Origin: an uncultured Clostridia bacterium
GTDB taxonomy: Bacteria > Bacillota > Clostridia > Oscillospirales > Acutalibacteraceae
DNA length: 64,000 bases
NCBI GenBank assembly: GCA_937876205.1
Contig: CALEII010000030.1
Span: forward strand, 1-64,000
Direction of reading: 5' to 3'
Numbering within the stretch: the first letter of the stretch is position 1; every line of letters starts with the position of its first letter. The notes beneath the pieces were generated by a model. The model saw only the letters and a list, made by a program, of their open reading frames with translations, was not told the origin of the DNA and did not search any database. This document shows, one piece after another, positions 51,693-60,400 of this stretch. Both the position numbers and the translations under genes were made by a program.

Positions 51693-53021
51693 TCAATAGT
51701 TATATTTCTTTTTCATTATTATCGTAAAGAATACCGTGACAGCAATTGATATCAGCTCTGCGGCAACAACGGCAAGCCATATTCCGTCAAGACCGAGAAC
51801 CAACGGTAATGTGAGAACTGCAATTACCTGAAACAGCAGTGTGCGTGCGAATGAAATTATTGCAGACACAAGCCCGTTATTGAGCGCAGTAAAGAATGAT
51901 GAGCCGAAAATATTAAAGCCCATAAAGATGAAAGACAGTGAGAACAGCATAAAGCCTCTTGTTGTCATCTCAAAAAGCTCTCTGTCGTAGCTGACAAAAA
52001 TACCGGAAAGAGGCTTTGCGAGAATTTCTGCTGCCGCAGTCATTACCACTGCAAAAACACTGATGATAACAAGACTCTTTTTAAGAAGATTTTTCAGTTC
52101 GCCGTGGTTTTCTGCGCCGTAATGAAAGCTTATTATGGGCGCACTTGCAATGGAATAGCCGAGGAAAACAGACACAAATATAAAGTTTACATACATTATT
52201 ACACCGTATGCGGCAATGCCGTTTTCACCTGCGACATTCATAAGCTGAAAATTATAGAGCATATTTACTGTTGACATAGAGAGGTTTGTCATCATTTCTG
52301 ACGAGCCGTTTGTGCAGGTCTTTATAAGAGCTTTTATATCAAAATCAGCCTTTGACAGCCTGAGTGTGGTTTTCTTTGAAACTATGAAATATATTAGCGG
52401 AATTATTCCTCCGACACACTGACTGATGCCTGTAGCCCAGGCAGCGCCTGCAAGCCCCCAATTAAAAACTGCAATGAAAAGCGCATCCAGAACGATGTTT
52501 GTCACGCCTGCGGCAACTGTAATGAAAAGCCCGAGCTGAGGTTTCTCTGCAGCAATAAGAAAGCTCTGGAATTCATTCTGCAGCACAAATGCAACAGTGA
52601 AAGGCAGAAGGATTCTTGAATAAAGCACGCAGTCAGCGAGCATTTCACCCTCTGCACCGAGCAAAGATGCAATTTGTTCAATAAAAACAAAGCCTATTGC
52701 TGAAATAATAACGGCAAAAACAGATGAAACATATATAAGCATTGAAAAAATTCCGTTTGCTTTTTTTGTGTCACCTGCACCCATTATTTTTGAAACAAGT
52801 GCGCTGCCGCCTGTGCCTATCATAAATCCGAGTGAGCCCACAAGCATAAGCACGGGCATAATAAGATTTATTGCCGCAAATGGGGTTTTACCCACAAAGT
52901 TTGATACAAAAATTCCGTCTACAACGCCGTAAATGGAGGTGAAAATCATCATTATAATTGACGGAACCGAAAAACGGAGCAGTTTCTTATATGTAAAGTG
53001 TTCGCACAGCTGAATGTTCAT
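51693..53021 (-). CDS. MATE-family multidrug/metabolite efflux transporter
   Basis: A 442-residue inner-membrane transporter with twelve hydrophobic segments and MATE motifs (FSVPSIIMMIFTSIYGVVDGIFVS near the N-terminus; GTGGSALVSKIMGAGD; LINLIMPVLML-like). MATE proteins export cationic compounds using Na+ or H+ gradients; this one resembles the clostridial MepA-like branch. It has a consensus promoter and is monocistronic; the hairpin array HA-2 follows its stop directly. Confidence 0.93.
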   Translation of the reverse strand: MNIQLCEHFTYKKLLRFSVPSIIMMIFTSIYGVVDGIFVSNFVGKTPFAAINLIMPVLMLVGSLGFMIGTGGSALVSKIMGAGDTKKANGIFSMLIYVSSVFAVIISAIGFVFIEQIASLLGAEGEMLADCVLYSRILLPFTVAFVLQNEFQSFLIAAEKPQLGLFITVAAGVTNIVLDALFIAVFNWGLAGAAWATGISQCVGGIIPLIYFIVSKKTTLRLSKADFDIKALIKTCTNGSSEMMTNLSMSTVNMLYNFQLMNVAGENGIAAYGVIMYVNFIFVSVFLGYSIASAPIISFHYGAENHGELKNLLKKSLVIISVFAVVMTAAAEILAKPLSGIFVSYDRELFEMTTRGFMLFSLSFIFMGFNIFGSSFFTALNNGLVSAIISFARTLLFQVIAVLTLPLVLGLDGIWLAVVAAELISIAVTVFFTIIMKKKYNY

Positions 53022-53050
53022 TTTTATCTCCCGTATAAGTACTATGGCAT

Positions 53051-53079
53051 ATTATATTGGTATAATAATGAAATGTCAA
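53051..53079 (-). promoter_or_regulatory. Promoter of the MATE gene
   Basis: On the minus strand, TTGACA (53074-53079), 17-bp spacer, TATAAT (53051-53056), both hexamers perfect. Confidence 0.85.
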
Positions 53080-53174
53080 GGTGTATAAATCCGGCATTTT
53101 CAGCTCTTAAATAAGCAACAGAATAACACTGAAAAAAATAATTTAAAAAAAATAAAAAATTTTACAAAAAAGGC

Positions 53175-53203
53175 TTGCAAAAATATAAATAGTATGGTAT
53201 TAT
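53175..53203 (+). promoter_or_regulatory. Promoter of tRNA-Pro
   Basis: TTGCAA (53175-53180), 17-bp spacer, TATTAT (53198-53203) with extended -10 TGG, ending 19 bp before the tRNA. Confidence 0.75.
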
Positions 53204-53221
53204 ATTGAACGTTCCGAACAT

Positions 53222-53297
53222 CCGGGTGTGGCGCAGTTGGGAGCGCGCTTGACTGGGGGTCAAGAGGCCGTGAGTTCAAGTCTCGCCACTCGGACCA
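53222..53297 (+). tRNA. tRNA-Pro (anticodon GGG)
   Basis: A 76-nt cloverleaf. Acceptor CCGGGTG pairs with CACTCGG (one G-U), followed by A73 and an encoded CCA. The D arm includes GGCGCAGTTGGGAGCGC, the anticodon stem-loop is CTTGA CTGGGGG TCAAG with anticodon GGG, and the T arm is GTGAG TTCAAGT CTCGC. A terminator follows. Confidence 0.95.
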
Positions 53298-53333
53298 AAA
53301 AACCGTTAGAGCCTAGTGCTTTGACGGTTTTTA
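53298..53333 (+). terminator. Terminator of tRNA-Pro
   Basis: AAACCGTTAGAGC paired imperfectly with GCTTTGACGGTTTTT. A closely similar hairpin recurs at 53642-53680. Confidence 0.8.
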
Positions 53334-53345
53334 TTTATCAAAAAA

Positions 53346-53461
53346 CAGGTGGGACTTGAACTCATAGTCCATCTTTCGGCGGCTCGCCTTAGCGGAGCCG
53401 AAAGGGACACAAAATTGACACTTTGCATTGCAAAGCAATGCAAGTCTCGCCACTCGTACCA
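53346..53461. other. tRNA-Pro debris: inverted T-arm fragment and a duplicated 3' end
   Basis: Positions 53441-53461 read CAAGTCTCGCCACTCGTACCA, matching the last 21 bases of tRNA-Pro (53277-53297) at all but one position. At about 53349-53366, GGTGGGACTTGAACTCAT reads on the other strand as a T-arm (ATGAGTTCAAGTCCCACC). Between them lie two hairpins (CTTTCGGC / GCCGAAAG and GCATTGC / GCAATGC). A duplicated tRNA 3' end is the usual scar of integration at a tRNA gene. Confidence 0.6.
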
Positions 53462-53472
53462 TTTAAAACAAA

Positions 53473-53499
53473 AAGGCTTGCTGTTTAGCAAGCTTTTTT
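53473..53499 (+). terminator. Terminator after the tRNA-like remnant
   Basis: AAGGCTTGCT GTTT AGCAAGCTT followed by TTTTTG. Confidence 0.75.
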
Positions 53500-53641
53500 G
53501 TTATGTTTACGCAAATATGACGGTCCGTTTGGTTCGTTATGTTCCACAAAAACTATAGGTTTTTTCTTTTGTTGTTAACTTTATGTATATGGTCTACACA
53601 TGCCTCTACTTCTATTATTTCCACTCCTAAAGGACCCAATG

Positions 53642-53680
53642 AAAAAACCGTTAAAGCTCAGCACTTTAACGGTCTTTTTT
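53642..53680 (+). terminator. Second copy of the tRNA-Pro-type terminator
   Basis: AAACCGTTAAAG / CTTTAACGGT followed by CTTTTTT, similar in sequence to the tRNA-Pro terminator. The stretch 53500-53641 holds nothing I can name. Confidence 0.7.
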
Positions 53681-53733
53681 ATAAATTCTTGTTTACATAA
53701 TATCAGTTACGGGAAATGCCTGCTTGTGTGATT

Positions 53734-54414
53734 TCAATATTGAGTAAACATTATTGTGCAATTGTTTTCATTGAGTTCAGGTGTGTTTACAAATGTCTTT
53801 GCAGAAGCGGCAAGCCCTGAAAGTCTTATTCTGCGGGTAACGCTTCCGTCCGGGATGCCGTCTGAATTATCCTTATAATAGATTAAAATATCAGAATCAA
53901 TATCCTTACCGGATATATTTTTAACGGACACAGAGCCGTTCAGAACACTTATTTCAAGCACATCTTCATTCATTGACGGAGGAGTGGCGAAATTCAGAAT
54001 ATTTTCCGTTTTCCAAAGCGTATATACCGCATCGGCATCAAAACCGACATTTTCGTTGCACACAAGCATGACCTTTGTGTTTCTGAGCAATACAGATGCG
54101 TTGAAACTGTATGTTTCATTGCCGTTTTTTACCGTGAGAACGGCATATTCAACATCGGTACCGGAAATATTTTCAGCTACAACGGCAAGTCTGCCGTTAT
54201 ATTCTGTAATTTCTGAAATTTTAAGCCAGCTGTCAACATTTATGTCTGTTGACGGCTTCTGTGTGTATGCTGTTTTGCTTTCAACCTCAGTTTCTGCAAC
54301 GGTTGATGCCTCTTCAGACGGTAAAACACCGAATTTAAGCATTACTGTCATAAAAACGACAATTGCCGCCAGGCTGATAAGCACGACAGCCACAATATTT
54401 TTTTTCATAAACAT
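53734..54414 (-). CDS. Membrane-anchored FxLYD-like extracellular protein
   Basis: A 226-residue protein with one N-terminal membrane segment (IVAVVLISLAAIVVFMTVML) and an external part. Residues 60-140 (WLKISEITEYNGRLAVVAEN, VEYAVLTVKNGNETYSFNAS) resemble the small beta-sandwich FxLYD domains common in Firmicutes lipoproteins and anchored proteins; a second similar segment follows. No catalytic motif. Start at ATG 54414 with GAGGA 6 nt upstream; an ATG two codons later is also possible. It lies on the same strand 49 bp beyond the giant GH2 gene, separated by a terminator. Function unknown. Confidence 0.75.
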   Translation of the reverse strand: MFMKKNIVAVVLISLAAIVVFMTVMLKFGVLPSEEASTVAETEVESKTAYTQKPSTDINVDSWLKISEITEYNGRLAVVAENISGTDVEYAVLTVKNGNETYSFNASVLLRNTKVMLVCNENVGFDADAVYTLWKTENILNFATPPSMNEDVLEISVLNGSVSVKNISGKDIDSDILIYYKDNSDGIPDGSVTRRIRLSGLAASAKTFVNTPELNENNCTIMFTQY

Positions 54415-54427
54415 ATCCTGTCCTCGG

Positions 54428-54457
54428 AAAAGCTCAGCCCGTTTTTTCGGGCTGAGC
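54428..54457 (-). terminator. Terminator of the giant GH2 gene
   Basis: On the minus strand, GCTCAGCCCG AAAAAA CGGGCTGAGC followed by TTTTCC, 7 bp past the stop. Confidence 0.8.
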
Positions 54458-54463
54458 CTGATT

Positions 54464-57400
54464 TTATTCTGCTATTGACAACAATTCAAGAATCGCCCTG
54501 AAGAAATCAATAAGTTTTCTGAAAACGCGTGCAAGCTCCTCAAAGAAGCCGTTTTCAACAGATGTGTCACTTCCGTCACCGTCTGAGGATTCATCATCAG
54601 TCTCAGTCCTATCAACAGACACAACAACCGTTATTGCCTTTGAGTCATCGGTATAGCCGTTTTCATAGGCGCCGGTTACAGTATAAGTATAGGTGCCGGC
54701 ATCTGTGACGCTTATATTCACCGTCCATTCGGTGATTCCGTCATCCTCATGCTTCTGAGCAACAGCTTCAAACTGCTCGGGTGACAACACATTACCGTTT
54801 TTGTCAGTAATAACAAGAGACGCCACATCAGAGGATGTATTGAGTTTTACCGAAACAACGCTGTTGCCGTCAGCATCGGTTGAAACTTCAGGCTCTCCTG
54901 CCTGTTCAATATCGAGTGCGGCAGTTCTCATTCTCATAAGAGAATATGCAGCTGCAGGAGTTGCGTATGTTGATGCAACCATAAGCACTTCTTCCTCAAC
55001 GGGTGTCGGAATTCGGAAATATCCCTTTCCGCCGAACTGTGAGAATGTCCATTTGAGGTTTGTGATTGAAAGCACGCTGTCTGCATCACCCGTATTCTGA
55101 ATAACAACCGTTCCTGTTGTATAGTAGTTATTTCCGTCTGCGGCTGTAATCTGCTGCCATGTAAGTTTGCCGTCACCGGGAAGAACTGTGTTCAACGAGT
55201 AATAAAGGTCTGTTGCTGTTTCAATTTCAAGCTCCGTTGTTTTTGAAGCATATGAAACTGTAAGCGCGGGGCTGCCGCATGCAAGTTTTGTGCCTAACTG
55301 AATATCGGTAGGAACTGCCGTTGCAATAATTTCAAATGCAACTGCCTGATCCTTTGCAAGATAAAGTTCATTGTTGGGGCCTGCATATTTATATGTTTCA
55401 ATGTTATTGTCGAGAGCGGCAATACCGTCTATAAAGATAATACCCTGCTTTTCCGCATCAGGCTCTGACAATGAATCGGCACCGATGAGCATATCTTTAA
55501 GTTCAAGATAGCTGGGATAAAGTTCATCATCGGTTGAATAAGCATCCTTTACTTCTTTATCTTCAATACCGTCATCCTTACCTGCAGGATCAAAGATTTT
55601 GATTGCATCAAGATACAGTCTGTAATAATTTGTACCGTCCTGAGCTGTGGAGAAGTGTCCGTACCGGCTTGAGAATGAAGGAGTGATGGTTACACTGTAT
55701 GTGTCATATTCAAGGTCAGTCACTTTTATAACGGGTATCTGATAAAGTGTATCTCTTGAGCCGTCTTCGGCAAGAAGCCAACCGTAAGCATATGCATATG
55801 CGGGGTTATCGGTTACCGTCTCGGATGAATTACCGTCTGTATCATAATAATGCGGAATATTGGTAATTGCACCGTTTTTATCATAATACATCTTTGTCGG
55901 TGTGCAAAGACCTTCCTCTGACCTGTACATCGGAGTTGTGCCTGATGATTCAAGTGTTGGATTACCGTTTGCATCATTATAGATTCTGCCGTAATTATAG
56001 CCGTAGAATGTATCAACAAGATGATTTCTGACAACCTTGCCGTCTTCATCTCTGATAATTACATTGTATATACCCGTGGTGCTGTCAGAGACACTTATAA
56101 GGTCAAAGCCCGTGCCTGTGAATGTGAAATCAACAGTCGGCCATGCGGCACCTGAGCTGCCGCTGTATGCCGATTGAGGATTATTCTTTGTGCTGACATC
56201 AACATAATGTGTGCTTCCGCCGCTGTATTGAGCAAAAGACATATAATTCGTTTCATATCCGTAAGGATCAGCCTCGCTGTCCGTAAGGTCTGCAGACTGT
56301 CTGAGAGTTGTTTCCTGCATACCGCTCGTTTTCCATATGCCGTAATTATTTACGGAATTGTCATAGTTTGAGGGGACTTTACCGTCGGTATATGTCAGCG
56401 TGTCAAAGGTGTCTTCATAATAAATTGAAGTTGCGGGGACAAATGTTGTTTTTTCAATCTGATAATAAACAACATCTGCGGCATATGTGGGGTCACCCGT
56501 AATTTTTGCACAGACATAGAAATGCTCGGCTTCAGTCATATTCATTGTGTTGAGTGTATATGATGTGTTGCCATCATTATCGATTGTACATGTGCCGTAT
56601 TTCATGCCGTCAACGGTATATGTGACTCCGTCTTCAAACGGCACATCAATCTCAGGCAGTTCAAAAGTATATCTTGTGTGAACTTCTTCATTTACGGCAC
56701 AAAGACCGAGATATTCAACCTTTACATTGTTATCAACGGCAGCCTGTGAAAGATTGTTATTGTCTTCTATGTTATATTCAACGGGAAGACCGTAATCGAG
56801 AGTAAGAGTCTGGTCAATGATTCTTACTTCTTCAGATGTTTCGGAAAGGTTGAATGACATATGGCAGTTTGAGTCCGAAGCACCTCTTTCAAGATAGAAG
56901 AAGTTGAGTGTATGTACCTGACCGTCTGAAATAACCTGATGGAGCTTATTGAGAGCCGCAATGGTATCAGGACTGTAATTTGCCGCATCGGGGTGATTTT
57001 CAACAAGCTTGTTGTAGGAGTATGTGCATTCATACTCTCCGCCCTTGAGCTTAGCATATGAGCAGCCGTCCTTGGACACAGTATCGGCAACATCCATAGC
57101 GAACTGGTAGTTGATTGTGCATTCAGTGAAGTTGATTGTAACCCCACGGGCACCGTGAAGACCGCCGTTATCAAGAACAAGAACACCGTCGATGTAAACA
57201 AGAACATCATCGTCACCCGAGAAGTTGAATATAACATCCTTACCGTTTGCGTGCTTACCGCCCTTGGGAATATAGAAGTTATGCTCAAAGGTGAAGCCGT
57301 AGTGATAAATCGCATGTTCACTTGTAAGGTCTGTTGCACCCTGCTGATAGTTGAAGGGGAAGAAGCCCGAGCCTGAATTGGGACCTATTGCCTTCCATTC

Positions 57401-60400
57401 ATCAACCTCATTCAGCTGCATATCAACAGTCTGATTTTCATCATCGAAGGAGCCCTGAACAAGGTGAGTAGAATCGCTGCTGTCGAAGTAATATGTATTT
57501 ACGCCGTATTCATCGGTGCTGATAAAAATGGGAAATTCTGCATCCCAGTAGTATTTTGCAAACCTGCCGGTTGTGGCAGTTGTTACGTTACCGTCAGCAT
57601 CGAGATTTTCACGGGTGAACAGATCGGGGAAGTAAACGCTTATGCCGCTGAGATAGTTGAGCGTTACCGCGTTCCACTTATTATTCTCATCGGTAGCAAC
57701 ATAGTATGTATACAGTCCTACATCCGTAGGCTCTGTGCCGTTCTCGTAATCGTGACCGTCATTCGAGTATGAAAGAGGAATCTGGTATGCTGAGTGCGAT
57801 GTTACAACACCGTTTTCAAGTGTTGATCCTGCAAGACCCTGCACGGAGGCACCGTCATAAACCTCGTGCAGTCCGTCCCAATCCAATATCGGGTCATTTT
57901 CACCTCGGGTATTTTCCTTGGTGTAGATATTCCAGAGCGTCATTACGGGAATGGTTTTATAGCTATCCTGCGGATCAGCAAACGATGCACTGTTTTTAAT
58001 ATCACTTCCGTCATACGGCTTACCGGTAAACTGCAGGGAGTAGATTGCCGCATAGATGCCTGCAACCTCATCCAGAGCCTTATCGGCATATCCGGGAGCC
58101 CATGTGCGTGTATCGTAGCCGATAATATCCTTTATCTGCCTTACAAGATTGCTGTCAGCAAGAATAGCATTCTTCATAGTGCTGATTGAGATACTGTTCA
58201 TAAGTGTACCGCCGTCTGAGTAATCGGGAGTGTCACCTGTATTATCATATCCGTATTTAAAAAGTGTGCCGTCTATCTTCTTAATATCCATTTCAAGGGC
58301 AGCGATTGCATCCTTTATAGCCTGAGTTGCAGCGGCATAATCGGAATCTTTTGATTTAGGGTCCGAATAAACGCTGACACCGTTTTCAAGCTGTCTGAGC
58401 AAGGTCTCAAAGCTTTCTCTTGTGAACACATGATAGTCTTCGGCAATACCTTCGAGAAGGGCATTATAGAGAGCGATTTTTGAAGATGAAGTCTTATACG
58501 GTTTTGCATAAAGCCATAAGTTTGATAATTCAGTTGGCGGATTATAAAACTCAAAATATTCCCATTGACGTGAAATATATATCGGATAGCCGAGTTCACT
58601 ATTATAAATCAAAACAGAGCCGTCTGCATTTGCCTGAACTGTAAACAGGTGAGGTGTTGTATCAAGCAGCATTTTCCAGTTGTTGTTCCACAGATATTCC
58701 TTTGTCTGCTTGCTCTGGATGTAATACTGATTACCACCCTGATGTATAAATGTGAAGACATTTTCATCGCCTGTATTGAATTTTTCATATGCATAAGCAG
58801 AACCTTCACCTGCAAATTCAACATCGGAAAGTGAATTTACTGCCGACATTGTCCAACTGTCGAAAATTATATTTGCCATAACAAGATTTCCGCGGCTGAT
58901 TACATAATCTCCGTTTCTGAGTACACCGTCTGTAATTGAAGAATCTGCAAAATAAGGCTGGAACGGTGCAGTTTCATCCACATCTGCAGGAGGATCAACA
59001 GGCTCGGATGCAAAATTTTCAGGTGCTGAATAAAGCCACATAAAAGATGCATCACCGCTATTCTGTGCAACTTCAAAATATTCCCATGTACGTGAAACGT
59101 AATCATTACCCGAATAAATCTGAATCGAACCGTCATCTCTGACATTTACGGACAATTCCTGCGGAGTTGTGCTGTATTTAAATACCCAAGGGGCAATATT
59201 CAGATATTCACCTGTGGTTTTATTCTGAATATAATATTTATTTCCGCCTCTGTGAGTAAATTTAAAAACATAGTTCTCGCTTGCACTGAATTTATTGTAA
59301 GAATAACCGGAACCTTCAGATGCCCATTCCTCATCAGATGCTGCCTGGTGTGCATCCAGCATATTCCAATCTTTATACTGTTTATCTGCTAACAGATACA
59401 GTTTGCTGTTGATTGCATAATAACCGTCTGCAATACTGCCTTCTGATACTGATGAATCGGCAAGATAAATTTCAAATTTATCTTGAACAGGCTCTTCACC
59501 GCTGTCACCCGAATCACCTGAGCCGCCTGTGTCACCCGAGCCGCCTTCGGGAGGTGTAAGCTTATTGATATTATATTTTACAATTTCAAATTCATCATAA
59601 ATAGTTACCTGATACTCTGTATCATTCTGTCTGATAACCTCATCAAGTTCATCAGTAAGCCTTATTCCTGATTCACTTACACTTGTTACCGTAACACCTT
59701 CGGTAGAGAAGCTTGTTGTGCCGTCTGATGCGGTTGCTGTAATGTTTATTGTGCCCTCTTCGTCAGTTGTGCGGAGAATTACAAGTGCTCTGCCGTTGAA
59801 CATCTGAATTTCTGCCTCTGAATCTGAAATAATTACAGATTTCTGCTGGAATTTTTCTGTTGTGGCGGGATTTCCGTTATCAACACCTATAATTTTAGCG
59901 TATCTGGCTGATGAATCGTCTACCTTGATGCTGAGAGTGCCGTTATAATCGTTCATAAAGTTTCCGTCGGCATCTCTTGCTTCATATTCAATATAAACAT
60001 AGTCTGTACCGTCTGCAACAAACATATTTCTGTTGCCCCATACAGTTGACGCAATCTGTGTTGCATTTCCTGATACGGATGCGGCTGAACCGACCGTATC
60101 TGTTATTTCATTGTTGCTTTCATCGTATGCTTTTACGGAAAGAGTGCCTTCCTCGTATTTTACGCTGAACTGAGCATATAAATCTTCACCCGTTCCGTTA
60201 TAAAAATGCTCTGCCGTGCATGATGAAGAATCAACAATTGTTTCGTTCCATGTTTTGTATGTATAAAGACCGCCGTCTGAACTGACATCTGTTGCTGTTG
60301 CTGTTGCGATAACCTTTCCGTTGAGCAAAAGCTCAATTTTTGCCGCATTGCTGTAAACTGCAACGGGAACATATCCGTTTGTTACGGTGAGCTTATCTTT

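Noticed and set aside
56824..57339. 171-codon minus-strand ORF overlapping the GH2 gene in another frame
   Set aside because: It is a same-strand frame-shifted shadow of the fibro-slime region; composition is typical of an out-of-frame read.
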